Below, piece by piece: positions 37,264 to 49,518 of a stretch of 64,000 nt of DNA; position 1 is the first letter of the stretch, and each line of letters starts with the position of its first letter. The DNA is from Brachycybe producta (taxonomy: Eukaryota; Arthropoda; Diplopoda; Playtdesmida; Andrognathidae). Where the stretch lies: positions 6,407,277 through 6,471,276 of the forward strand of contig JAUPFP010000008.1 of the NCBI GenBank assembly GCA_036925085.1. The letters run 5' to 3'. A program made the position numbers and the translations under genes. The notes under the pieces were generated by a model. That model made no database searches. It saw nothing but the letters and a program-made list of their open reading frames with translations, and was not told the DNA's origin.

Positions 37264-37314
37264 AGAGATGAAGGCTAGTAGTAGGTCAAATAACTGATTT
37301 TTCTGATAACTATG

Positions 37315-37505
37315 TTCTCTATTCAACATATACTGTACATATGTCGCATCCATTTTGGTGTAATTGTCCATTACACGAAATGTATTTCCATTTCGCGTTT
37401 TGCAATCAGACCAATTTATGTTCATTTCGTGAAAATGGACATTCATTTCGTGTAATGGACAATTACACCAAATGGACGCGACATATATATGTATAGAATA
37501 GAGAG
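37315..37505. mobile_element. Palindromic element with long arms, about 190 bp
   Basis: The left arm TCTCTATTCAACATATACTG continues to TGGTGTAATTGTCCATTACA; the right arm is its reverse complement with few mismatches, ending in TAGAATAGAGA. The loop is about 60 bases. No clear target duplication was found. Confidence 0.7.
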
Positions 37506-38290
37506 TCAATTCTTGTCAAATACATTCAGTTGAAAATCAATAACAATCTCTAGATTTTTTTTTTCTTTTCTATTTCTTTCTTTTCGCCGTTTTCTTTGGT
37601 CGTTTATAAATAAATATATATTTACTCCCTACTTGTGGTGCAAGGTGGGGAGGAGGCCAACCAAACTGGAGATCCCATTGTTTTCTTTTTAAATAATAAA
37701 AAAAAGCTAAACACAAGTTGAACCATTTTTATTTTTTCGGTTTGCATATTAAAATCGAACTCAATCGATTTTGTTTCCTATTATAATGCGCTATGTATAA
37801 ATATCAATTGTTTGTTTGTTTGGCAAACTTGGATGGTTATACATTTGTCATTGAAATATTGACAATGTCCATTTGAAAGGACATTTCTATACACTCCATT
37901 GAGCTACAATAGACAAAATATTTCAGTTAGAATGGTATTTTTGAATGTAAATTCAATGGAATCTGCTTAGCACACAACAGTACGAATAATAATTGTCTCA
38001 AAACGGAACAGTTTTGTTGTAATTATACAAGAATTTTCTAATTCAATAAAGAATTTAAAAAAAAAACCTTGTCTTGATACTTGTGACAATCACATCTTCT
38101 ACTTTTTGTATTCTACGAGGAACTTCATAGATTTAGCTGAGTTCTAACTACGACTTCACTAGCAAGGAATGTTTACTGAATCCAGGCATCATAAGAATTG
38201 ACTTCCTTTAAATCTATGATTCGTCCCACCGATTTCGCCCATTTGGCCTTTTGCAGTGCAGATGCCATCATCAAACGTTTACGTTTCTTT

Positions 38291-38496
38291 ACAGGCAATT
38301 AGAAATCGGGACATACAGAAGTTGGCTCCGCCCTTTTTATGCTGACCAGCAACTTCTAATTGGCTGGTTATGTAGTCTGACGTCACATGCTCCGCCTTTT
38401 TCAACGTTGAACCACACAACAAACCAATTAGTAGTTGTCGGTCGTCATAAAAAAGGGCGGAGCCAACTTCTGTTTTTCCGATTTCTAAATGCCTGT
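38291..38496. mobile_element. MULE-like MITE, 206 bp, copy 1
   Basis: Ends ACAGGCAATTAGAAATCGG and CCGATTTCTAAATGCCTGT are inverted repeats. CGTTTCTTT is duplicated exactly on both sides (38282-38290 and 38497-38505). The interior has nested inverted arms with GTTGGCTCCGCCCTTTTTATG and AACTTCTAATTGG. A 9 bp duplication is typical of Mutator-like elements. Confidence 0.85.
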
Positions 38497-41181
38497 CGTT
38501 TCTTTACATAGACATCGCTAATTATATATATCCTTCTGCTCACACACACATTCACTTATATTATTTGTTACGGTTAGTAATGGAAGGGTCATGGGAAATT
38601 GTTGAAAAGAAATTTAATGAATGAGTAATTTCGTGAATATTGTACAAAATAATAAATAATTTGTTGAACATTTTTCTTTATAAATAGTATGGATAATAAA
38701 ATAGTCAGGATACGGTTTGGATATGAAGTAAAAAAAAATGATAAAAGTGATTTTCGTACTTCATTTTTATTAAGATGGGTTTTAAACACCTCTCGAACTT
38801 TGATTATTCCGTCTTTCAGAAACTATAGGGTATTTAACCGTATTTATCCTACTCTTTAAGTAGACAATATTTTTTTTTTTAATTTTTGTCTGTAAAAAGT
38901 TCATTTTGAAAGATATCAAACACGTAAAAATGTCACCGTTGACGCATTTGAATAAATTACATTTCACAGCAAAAAAAAAATGAATTTCCACTCAAATTTC
39001 AGTTAAACTCTAAACAACAACAACAAAAAATGCTTTGTTTTTTTAATGTAATTGACTGAGTCTTTTGACAATATTCTCAAAATAAGTTAATTGAGAACGT
39101 GTGTTTTATAAAAGGTATATAAATTGGAAGTTCATTTAACTGTGTTGTTTGAAGTGTTTCTAAAATCTCTTTCTATGCTTAATTAAAGAGTTTTGTATGA
39201 AACTCCATTTTGTACTATTTATTCTGGTGATGTTTTTGTTGTTGTTGTTGGTACACCTGTTGTTTATCAGTGCTGTAAACAAAAAGTGTTCCTCCTTTTG
39301 TTACGATTTGATTTCATATAATTTGGTCTAAGTGGAATATAAAAGGCAGAAGATTGTTCATCATTTTCAGCTAAGCTCAGAGCTCACCATTTTGTTTAGC
39401 TTCATTTTAAACACTCGATAATTAAATTAGAGACGCAAACTAGTAAAGATTGACTTTTAATTTAATTAAGTTACTTTTTTTTCTAAAAAAAAAATAATAT
39501 GCTTTTGATTTCAAACTAAAATCACTAAACTTTAAACTTTTTTTTTTTTGGGTGAGATATAAAACAAGTAATTTATTATTAAACCTTTTGACCAATGACG
39601 TGTATTGAATTAATTAATGAATCAATCAATTTTTGGTGGTCAGAAGAAATACACTTATAGAGAGAAAGAGAGGTAGGGTTATTTTTTGGATGTTTGTCAT
39701 TGTTTGATGGCAATAGATGGCACCACAACAGCTGTTTGATTGTGCATCATGACGTTGAAGTTCATCATTTGTATTTGTTGAGTTTTGAAGGGAAAGAGTG
39801 AGAGAGAGAGAGATATGAGAAAGGCAAGCCAAGCATGCTTGCATTGCATTCAAGGCAGCTAGGCAATAGAACCGAATAGAGCGGCGGACGAACGGATGGT
39901 CGAACAGCAGCAGCAGTAGTAGTAAGCTGTAGAAAGAAAAAAAAAAGCAAAACAAGGCCGCTGCCGCAGTTTCGATCTTTTTCTCAACTGTCATTTGTAT
40001 CTCCACTGCAGCATCCAGCCTCCTTTTGTAGTATATTCCATAGTTCTCTACTTAGGAATTTTTTTTTGCAGCAGAATAACCATTTCTTAAATGTCTATGG
40101 AGGGTCCCACGTGATTACACTTCACTGACTGTAGTTCTAAAGGAACACCGAGGTTTTTTTTTGGTGGATCACACAGTCCAGAGTTTGGTGTCGTTTGTCA
40201 ATTTTGTGGAGTGTTGTTGTGGAGCTCTTTAAATCCTGTTATTAGAGAAAACACACAAACAAAACATCTCCACATACAGACATCCTCTTTTTTTTAACTC
40301 TTTTTTCAAGTTATAACCTAAATTCATATTTCCCTACTTTTCCTCCTTTTCCTCTTCCACCTCCTTCTCCTCCTCCAGGAAAAAAAATCCCTTTATCTTC
40401 GTGTATTATTACCATGTTCTCTGCAGCGGTGTCTATTCCGCAAACACATAATGGAATTTTCTTGAGCTCAATTTGGATGTTTTCTTGCCGGAAATATCAA
40501 CAACAATCCAAGGTCTTTTTTCCAACGGCGGTGGCACCCAATTTTTGGCCCCTTGGCCCATCATATCCTCCTCATCTTTTTTCATTGGTTTCTTGTCCTG
40601 ATTATGATTATGAAGATGACGACGATGTTCTCTTTTCAATCTTTGAATGATTATTATTATGGTCGCTGTTTTTTCTTCTATTTATTCTAAAGTCCGATTT
40701 TGAAGTCCGACTAATCAATCAGACCTCCCTCCGACCTTGTCTCTTTTTTTTCTTCGGTGGTTGTTGTTATTATCGTCATAATCATCATGTGTGTCCTCTT
40801 CTTCTTCCTCGCTGATGTTAATACCATCGTCTTGGATATTCTCAACAGTTTCTTCTTCTTCGGTGGTCGTTTTCTGTGATTATCATTGGCCACAAATAAG
40901 AAAAAAAAGGACACTTTTTATCCTTTGCCCTTTTGTTTCAAGATTAAAATACAAATATTAAGTGTTCTGTTTTTGAAATTTACTTGGAAGTTTGACGTCG
41001 ATCGAGGAGTTTGGTTCAATTAAAATAGTTCTGAAGTTGATTTCAAATATAAAGTTCTGTGATTTTTTGGTTTTTCTTCTTTTTTTCTCTTTTATATTTC
41101 TGAAAAAAAAAGCTTGTATTTTTTGTGGTTACTTCAAATTCCATGGTGTTTATCTAGTTATTCGTTAACTAGACCGGTAGC

Positions 41182-41260
41182 ATGCAATTCTCAGTGACCG
41201 CGAGTTGGACGTTCCTAGCGGGACTAATAATCGTCCTTGTTCTTCGGATAGGACAAACAG
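41182..41260 (+). CDS. Signal-peptide-like first coding exon of an unidentified gene (partial)
   Basis: The ATG opens 26 codons ending in phase 1 before a GGTAGGAG donor. The peptide begins MQFSVTASW and has a hydrophobic core FLAGLIIVLVL, the pattern of a secretory signal or membrane anchor. First exons of secreted and receptor proteins often end in phase 1 just after the signal peptide. The exon stands out from its flanks in GC and codon use. The next exons are uncertain: candidates are 46896-46919 and 54543-54610, and the gene may also run past the window. The mature protein and its function cannot be named. Confidence 0.5.
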
Positions 41261-43304
41261 GTAGGAGACGCAATTAGTTGACAGATTTTCTTCTGCCTTT
41301 TTGTTTCATTCTGTTTAATCCCACAATTCCACTTTTGTTGCAAGTAAAAGATTCAGATTACATTAATTAGTGTGAATTTTACAGAATTGTAAAGTAATTT
41401 GTTAAAATTGAACAAAAATAGAAACTTATGTTTGTAAAATATTTGTAAATTTGGAAAAAATAATATGGAAAATTTTGTACAACAAAGAATAATTCACAAT
41501 ATATACAGGTTTGAAAAACTTGCTGTACAATTAATTAATCATAGATATTTCTGTAGGAATATTTTGCATTTGTACCAATTATATGAACTGTCAAAAATAC
41601 TGAGAAAAAAAAATATAGGTGGCGCTGAAGTATTGTTTTAAATATTTGTGAACATATTATAGTGTGTACGCAAAAAAAGATGGAACTGATTAAAATTAAT
41701 TAATAATTCATGGTAATAAACGCTTGTTGTGGTTTACAATTTAACATAAAGCAGAAATCCAACTGACTACCATATATATTTTATAATATTTAACAGCAAA
41801 ATGAAACACATTTTTGCTATAAATGTCTTGCAACTTGCACTGTTACTATTTTCATGTTATTACAATCACACGTTTATCATTTGAATGTATGAATTTTGCT
41901 GACATAATGAAAAATATATGTCAAGTATGATAATCAAGTGCATTATTGGGGGCTATGCCCACCTTAATATTCACTGGTATGGAAATTAGTCAATTTAACT
42001 AACAAACAATTAGCTAAATAATTTAATATTTATTTATCTAAACAAAACAAATTAGTGAAAGACGAGACTAGTCTTATTTTTTCTAAAATTTAACTAACTA
42101 TACGTTTATAAGGAAAGCTCGAGTTGTAAGTTGTAACATAATAATGTAGGTGGCAACCTTTTAGGTTAATTTTTTAAACGAGGTATATGATACATGGAGG
42201 TAGCAAAACTTAGTACTGTAGAGAGCATTCATTGCCATAGCTGAGTGTAGTCAATAGAGGGCATAACTGCTACTTAGAGCTCGAATCATTTTCAGACTTT
42301 ACGTTTTCATCATTTAATAATTGCATAAACAGTTGATGCCCTTATAAAATAGATTTACGGTTTATTTATAAAGAGAAATAGAATAATAAGGAATTTTAAG
42401 ACTAAAGAGAACCTTGTAAGGAAGAGGCTAGACAGTTAAAGCTTACGCATTCAATGTGCTTTTCTCTAACATGGAGTTTCGCTACCTTAATGTATAATTG
42501 ACTTTGTTTTATGTCAAAATTCAGTAATAACCACTACCCCCGTTTGCATCGAGCGAAAAGTACGTATGACAAAACGTATTTTTTACTCGGTGAAAATGGA
42601 GTTATAAATAAATTAATATTTTCCTTAAAATATATTTGGTTTTACGTTCAATATATATTATCAATTTATTAAAAAAGTTAGTTTCTGTAACAAGATGGCG
42701 GCCGTGTAATTAAATAGGAAAAAAAGGGTGGACAATTTTAAACCAGGTTGTACTAAAAATTAACGTATTAATAGTTAATTAATAAATATATGGTGCATTC
42801 AGATTAGCTCCTATTAATTATTAGCCTCCAGATTATCAATTAGGCTTCTTCGGACTCTTTTCTCATCTATGGTTGTTATATTTAATTTAATTTATGTTTA
42901 TTCAGACTACCATTTACAATTTAGATTGACAATTTTGTTATTTTTTTTAGTTGGTCTTTCTGTATTTTTTTTTTTAGAAAAAAAGCTTAACTGTAGGTTT
43001 GGTGTTTGTTGATAATAATTGGTTTCTAGCTTATGATAAAAACGAAATAGTTGTTTTAATAATGAAAAAGCTTTAATACAAAAGCGAAAAAAGTGGGTGG
43101 AGCCTACGGTAAAGAAAGAGAACCATTGAATGCAAGAAATAGTGGGTGTGAATAAAAAAAATTGCTTTAATAAGTTGGACCTATCTACATGTCTATAATA
43201 ATATAATGAATAGCTAGCTAGGTCTATGTGGAAGAAGAAGAATAACGCAACCAGCAACCGGTTCGGAGTTAGATATAAAATTTTACTTTTGTGTTCACAT
43301 AATA

Positions 43305-43305
<1 letters not shown>

Positions 43306-43382
<77 letters not shown>
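43306..43382. repeat. (TA)n/(CA)n microsatellite
   Basis: About 65 bases of TA followed by a short CA run. Confidence 0.95.
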
Positions 43383-44155
43383 CGATCTAATTTACATTAT
43401 AATGATTATGTTAATTCATATTTGTGTAAGAAAAAGTGCATTTGCATATCATTATGCAGCTTGTCTAGTTCGGATTGCGTGTAGCTTTGAAGGCGATATG
43501 TATTAACAGAAAAGAGAAGAGAAAAAATATTAATGGCGTTTTATATTTTCTATATAGTTTATCTATATATGTACAATGCATAAATATTATGAAAGGATGG
43601 GGTTTTTTTTTGGGGGTTGTTGTTGTTTAGAAAGGGGAATGTGACAACTTTTATGTAACCGACAACTTTTTTTTTGTTAGGATGGTGGTGGCGTTGGATG
43701 TTTCGTAACTTGAAATATTGACGTCCACGGTTTAAAATACACCCCATTCATTTACATTGCTCACAGCTTGAGCGAGTTTTTTGTTTGTTTCACACTTTAA
43801 TCTGGGTTTGATCAACTTTCTCGTTGTTGTTATTACACTGAATATTGAATAAGAGCTAAATTGAATGAACGTTTAGCTCATATTCTCGACCAGATAAAGT
43901 AAGGACTAAACTTAAGCCTTTTTTTTACACCTCACAGAGTTTCTTCTTCACCAATGAGATTTCCTTATAAATGGACGACTGTTATTGTGGTGTAGGCCTA
44001 TAAATTACTGTTTATGAAACTAACAGTCAATGTGTAAAACAAACAATTCGATATTTAAGGTACAAAACAAATAAAATGATAGTTCAGTCAATATGCAAAA
44101 TGCTGTTGACAATAAGTCAACACAAATAAAACCGTAACAACAATATGTACGAGGA

Positions 44156-44488
44156 TCACTTCGAAAGTTTTGCCCTAGATTTGTTATCGTGACCGAAATG
44201 ATTAATAGCTGAAGCAAATTCGGCGTATTTACAGCTTGTACTCACTATTTTTCTATATTGTTCTGGGTACAGTTTTCTGTTACCACACGTAACAAGTGCT
44301 ATATTTGTTTGGTAAAACTCCTCCAATGACTTCCGAATCCCATCAGACTTAACGTATGTTTGGTACAATGAAGTGTGCCTATGTGGACGCTTAGTTAGAC
44401 CTCTAGTCCTAACCACATCCGGACACGAAAACACCTCTAACATCAAGGAATACTGACTATTGTTTCTTGTTGTCAGAAAATTGTACAA
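44156..44488 (-). other. Minus-strand open frame, 110 codons, unknown
   Basis: Unlike the T-run frames around it, this frame has balanced residue use and higher GC, with words such as SLEEFYQTNIALVTCGN in its middle and a Lys/Ser end before the stop. The first 10-15 codons look random, so a true exon might begin later. No domain is recognised. It could be a retained exon, a processed gene fragment, or part of a transposon; a pogo-like remnant lies immediately upstream of it on this strand. Confidence 0.3.
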
Positions 44489-44533
44489 GATGTAAAGTGT
44501 GTAAAAATAATGCGTACAAATGTAGGATATTAC

Positions 44534-44716
44534 TACAATAAAAACCGTTTAAGACGAAAACGGGTAAGACTAATTGGATAACAAGAAATATATTTTCGGT
44601 CCAGTACCTTAGAAAAACATACACATCCTTTCTTTTAACAGGAAATTCGTTTAACACGAAACAGATATTGCGGTCCCTTTCATTTCGCGTTAAATGAGAT
44701 TTTCTTTCCACAGTAT
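44534..44716. mobile_element. Pogo-like MITE remnant
   Basis: AAAAACCGTTTAAGACGAAAACGG at the left and CGTTAAATGAGATTTTCTTTCCACAGTA at the right are decayed versions of the ends at 28342-28791; the interior shares GAAATTCGTTTAACACGAAAC. Confidence 0.6.
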
Positions 44717-46110
44717 TCTGACGTCAAATTTCAGCCATTTTTCATTTTTGGATGATATAATAAAATGTGGCGAACCTTTCTGAATGGCCCTCGTAGATTG
44801 GTTTGTAGTTTTAGGTAGGCCTATTCAACAAATTGCCTAAAAATGATTTGAATTGTACAAATTCTTCTTGAGTTGATGGTTTTCCACACTGACTGCTAAT
44901 TCTACATAAAATGTCTTCATTTTTTTATATTTCTGGTACACTGTTTGATTGATGAATTACTTGTAAAATACGAGTGTAATTTAGAGGTTTATTTTATTTT
45001 GTTTGATTTTTTTGTTTCATTACTTAACAATTTTGATGAAAACAAAAGAAATGATGAATGCCAAACGGAACTTAATCAGCGGGAACTAAAGTGAAAAGAA
45101 AGATGAATGAAAAAAAGACAGAATTGTGACTTAATGTATATGTGTGTTCTTTTGATATGAATGTAAAAGAAAATCAAAAGAAGAAGAAGAAGAAAGCCAA
45201 GTTGTAGAAATCGCATGCGAACATTTAGAATGAAGTTTTTTTTTCATATACGTATATATTTATATATATAAGCAGGCCTATATACACTGTATGTATATAA
45301 AGGCATCTCTCTCTCTCTATATATATATATATTGAACGGAAATTCGATTCAGTTAGTACAGTATAATGTCACCCATGATTATAAAGAGCCCCAATCCTAT
45401 GAGTATGTATAGGACACCAGAAAGATGAGACTTTTCGTTCAGAAATAAAAAATAAAAGTAGGAAGAAAGAAAAAAGTATTTCGTCTTCCTGTTCTTCATC
45501 GTCATCATCTTTGGATAAAAATAACAGAAAGAAGAGATTAACTTTCGTCTTTTGAAGAAAAAAAAAAGCAGAAGAAAAAGGAGAAGAAAATAAAAAAAAA
45601 ATGAGAGAGAAAAACGCATTGGGGTGTATAGAATTCACGAATCACTATTGGAAATCCTATCTCCGTGTTTTCTTTAAGATAGACCACAATTGAAGAAGAC
45701 GATGGCCGACTTAGAACTCGCGAGCCACAATTGTGGCTCTCATTTCATTTGACTAAAGTGGTTGAGAAATGAAATTGAATCTGTCTCACTAGCACTATCT
45801 TTTCTTTAGATTAATGTATTGCGCTTGCGTAGTTTAATACTGAATAAAATAAAAGTGTCGAAAAATTGTCATGGTTGCTACGTTTCTAGTCTCTTCACAT
45901 ACTGGAAATTTTTTTAAAAAAAATATATCAATTGATGATTGATTTATAAAAGGGATGTATGAAGCTTTGTGTATTTATTGTATATCGTTATTTTATTTGT
46001 AAATTGTAATTACTTGTAGCAAAACTCAAACTATGGTTACTAAGAAAGTATTACATTATCAGTGGCCACATTTTTAAACTCAAATTGTTACCTAATGGTC
46101 TGCAATGTTT

Positions 46111-46130
46111 GGGGGGGGGGGGGGGGGGGG
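46111..46130. repeat. 20-base G homopolymer
   Basis: Uninterrupted G run; its length may be affected by sequencing. Confidence 0.9.
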
Positions 46131-46164
46131 AAAGACCTTCTCAAGATGACTGTGAAGCATTGCT

Positions 46165-46352
46165 TCCAGCTTGGGTTGGAACACACAGTTGACTTTCGGA
46201 ACACTTTTCGACTGCAAAATGAAGGTGGTGTTTAGGCTGTGTTTGTAAGATATTTTTTTTTATGGAAAGACTAAATTTGGTTGGTTTTGGCGACTACCCG
46301 ATTTCATTTTACAGTCAAAAAGTGTTCCAAAAGTCGCCTGTGTGCCATACAG
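46165..46352. mobile_element. Small MITE family B, copy 4
   Basis: GGAACACTTTTCGACTGCAAAATGAAGG at the left and TTCATTTTACAGTCAAAAAGTGTTCC at the right form a long inverted pair; the middle carries TTTTGGCGACTACCCG as in the other copies. Confidence 0.7.
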
Positions 46353-46358
46353 GTAGGA

Positions 46359-46480
46359 CTGCCCAGCACTAAAAGTTCGTTTGCCCCGCCCGTTTTATGA
46401 GCGTCATTAATTTCTAATTGGTTGATATTTAGTCTGACGCTAATAAAAAGGCGGGGCAAACGAAATTATAGTAAAAAAGA
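46359..46480. mobile_element. Short palindromic element related to the tandem-array arm
   Basis: GTTCGTTTGCCCCGCCCGTTTTATGAGCGTCA and its inverted partner TGACGCTAATAAAAAGGCGGGGCAAACGAA flank TTTCTAATTGG. The left lead GCCCAGCACTAAAA matches the array unit at about 295 and 945, tying this single copy to the tandem array. Confidence 0.7.
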
Positions 46481-46895
46481 AGTGAGAAGTACAAAGTATG
46501 TCTATTTTGAACGTTGCAAGTTTTGTTTTTAATCTAAACTACATTCTTGGATCCTGTTCTGTATCATTATCATCATTGTCACCAAAGAAAGGAAACTTGT
46601 TGATGTACATTTCCAATTTTGCATTTTTTTGTTCTCATTTTTAATAGTATTGCGATTTTTTCTGTGATTATAGTGCTGAGCAGAACTGCAAGTGTGTGCA
46701 ATGGGTCTTATATTCATGAGACCTAGTCAAAACGTACCTTTATGCTAACAGTCACGTGATTGGCGATTGTTAACTAATAGAGCACAGTGCCATCAGAGTA
46801 TTGCAAGGCTTGTATACAAAAGTGCAATTCAAGCACTCCATAGGCATGCAAATTTAGTAGGATAAAATGTCATTGTCACTTAGTTTTAATTCTAG

Positions 46896-46919
46896 ACACA
46901 ATGAAGTCAGCTAAATCTG
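46896..46919 (+). CDS. Possible 24-base microexon
   Basis: A pyrimidine-rich TTTTAATTCTAG acceptor, 24 bases and then GGTAAGT. Being a multiple of three, it would keep the phase 1 frame of the exon at 41182-41260 and add DTMKSAKS. The splice sites are good, but such short matches arise by chance in 20 kb. Confidence 0.25.
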
Positions 46920-46921
46920 GT

Positions 46922-49500
46922 AAGTTAATGGTTAACATGTGTGAATACAATTAAATTATATGGATAATTCAGTGAAACAGACAATGTAATACAATGTGAT
47001 GTTGCCCATATGCGATTTTATTGTCATTAGGTCATTGGATAAGAGTTTTTATGATTTGGTTTATGTAATTGTTTTCTAAATACAACACACCGCTTAAATG
47101 CAGCTGTTTTCCAACGTTGACAATGAGACCGTTAGCAACTTTTCTTTTAAAAAAAACTTCAGTAATGTGGCCAATTGGTAGTTTTAATATTTAGTTGCAA
47201 CAGACTAGAATTTAAGACTTAAAAGGTTCTTTGCAGGCTTCCGTACGTTTGTTAACTTATTTTTTTCTAACCTCTGTTTTAAAAAAATCAACTTCAAGAG
47301 AAAGAAACTTAATATATGTTGGCCCAGCTTTAGAAAGTTTCGAGTTGAGTAGGTCAAAAAGGGCTCTTGTCGTTTGTGCGAACTCAATATATGGTGGTTT
47401 CCATTTTTTGTTATATCTAGTTTCTAAATTTAAATATAGTTTGTTATGTAATAGTTTTTGTTTTGGCTGTATTTTGCTATCTTATCAAATATAATCGACC
47501 AGTTAGGTTTTTCTTAAGTTGTCGTCAAGCATTTATGGTTTCAAGAAAAGTGTTTGCTTTAATACTTAACAACAGTCCCTGAACGGTAAGAGGTGGTTTT
47601 AGATCGAGAATTGGCCAACAATTTGTTCACAGTCATTTTATGAGTATACATCAAATTGAGTGTTTCTCAACTAATGAGCCTCTTTCTTTTATGACTAAAA
47701 ATTGTAAATAAAATTACAAAACATGCGAATTTCTTGTTATTCCACGTTTTTTTAAAAATAATTTTCAGAAGAAAGTCAGAAAGTTTTATAAATTAGCCGT
47801 GGTGTAGCTAGGTTTTGGGCGCCAGTGACAATTTTTTTTTAAAAAACTAAGAAACCAAACAAACATGCGTTTTTAGTCACAGCACCTGGTTAGAGGCTAG
47901 AATTCAGAGGTGAAGCTAGCATCTTGCAAAACGAAGTTTTTTTTTTTATTGTAAGTGCAATTTTTTTCGTCTGTCTGTCTTTTATAATTAACATAAAATT
48001 ATTAATTATGAATCAGGAAACTTGGAAATAAAATTAAACAAAAAATATGTTTTTTGTGAAACTCGCTTTTATAAAAAAAAAGGTCTAAAAAGTAAAAACA
48101 AAACTAAATATAATCCCGTCTTGTTGATGTAGTGGTTAGTGTCTCAACCCATGGTAAGCCCATAAGTAAAAAAATTAAAATAAGATTTGAAGGCGCCCTT
48201 TTTAGAGACTGGCGCCAGGTGCAAACTGCTAACCAATGCTCAAATTTTCTAATGGAATAAACATATTTTCATGGTGTTGTTGTTATATATTTCAAAATAA
48301 ATGTATGACATGTTAAAAAGATAAATATTGATTTCTGCTTTCTGTTTGTTAGGATAAACTGATAGTATATATTTCTTTTCATAGTGATATTTCTCAAAAT
48401 AAACTTTTTATGGCATTTTTTTTTTCTTCTTCAAATTGCTATAAAATGTAGAGCTATGATTATGGTATGTTTAATGTGTTTGTTATTCTAGTTTTCAATA
48501 CGGTCCCTCTAACTTTCTATTTTATTGCTAAATTATCTCTAAATCTGTGAAGCAATCATTATTATTTTATGTTTATATGTTTTGAAATCTATTTCATAGA
48601 TAGCCTAAAAAGTGGCCCTTTGAATTGAAATTATTTAGTAAAGAAAAATGAGTTGAGAAACCTCTCCGTTTGGCTATTTTTGTTGATGAATTTCGAAAGG
48701 GCCATCCTCCGTTTTTATTATTATGTCCTGTCGGAAGAATTTAATTACTTTGTTGAATCCTTTTTTTGATCACTTAACATTTTTACTAACTCAACTTCAC
48801 AGACAAACAGACAGACAGAAAGAAACCGAACTATTTCGAAAAAGGTTTTTTCGGACTAATTATATTTAGTTTCGAGATTCTTCTTCATCTTCTTTTTGAT
48901 GCTTTTTTTCTGCTTTTAATATATAACTGTTTGTTTTTCGATCAGAAGAAGAAATATTTCATTAGTACCCACTCGATTAGGAACTCAGATTTTCTAACTT
49001 GTTTGGAATTTACGAATCGAAATTAAATTCTCCAATTAAATACGAATTTAATCTGGTATTAACATTATTATGACGTAAGGAGAACACACACAACAAAGTT
49101 GGTTTATTTTGATAAGGAGATTTTAATATATTGAAAACTACGTTGCAAAGATTAGATTTTTTTTGCTTCTTCTTTAAAAAAGGAGGGAAAAAAAAAGAAA
49201 TGTTGCCTTTAACTTTTCGTATATATAATCAGCTTATTTGTTGTCGAGCGAAAAGAGAAAAAAAAACTTTTCCTGAGGACGTTTTTTTCACGTCGAATCC
49301 AGATTACAAAATCTAGATTTATTACAAAGAGGCTTTCTATTTTTTTTCTGTTGGTAAACGTTCACTTTTGAACGCATTTTTCTATTGACAAATATAGGAA
49401 AAATATTTTAGATCAATGATCTGAAATTTCTTTTTTCATAACTTCGAATCTACTGTGAAATAATATTGTTCATATTTTGTAACATGATTTTCCGACCTCT
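46922..49500. other. Non-coding AT-rich stretch
   Basis: Contains repeat family C at about 48250-48520 and a tRNA-like A-box word at about 48125-48165 without a B box. No exon can be supported. Confidence 0.5.
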
Positions 49501-49518
49501 TCATATGTTTTTTTTTAC

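Larger units (their letters stand above)
31700..41180. other. Repeat-rich region without a supported gene
   Basis: Contents include hAT elements (34040, 34508), palindromic elements (37034, 37315), a MULE-like MITE (38291), MITE family B copy 3 (about 32750-32870) and polyA/T runs. A + strand frame at 36427-36720 (97 codons) and mixed purine-rich frames at 39.6-40.9 kb are the only coding-like stretches; neither is convincing. Confidence 0.6.
41261..46895. other. Presumed intron or intergenic DNA after the signal exon
   Basis: AT-rich, with (TA)n at 43306-43382, a pogo-like MITE remnant at about 44534-44716, a purine-rich patch at about 45440-45610, a 20-base G-run and MITE family B copy 4. 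A YY1-like AAGATGGCGGC lies at 42692. The only coding-like stretch is the minus-strand frame at 44156-44488. Confidence 0.5.

Noticed and set aside
39626-40006. 126-codon minus-strand frame with Leu and Ser runs
   Set aside because: Composition follows GA/CT repeats rather than a protein pattern.
42907-43380. 157-codon minus-strand frame
   Set aside because: It starts in the (TA)n microsatellite (poly Tyr-Ile) and continues in T-rich DNA giving Phe/Leu runs.
45353-45638. Two overlapping minus-strand frames rich in Phe and Leu
   Set aside because: They arise from an A/G-rich low-complexity patch.
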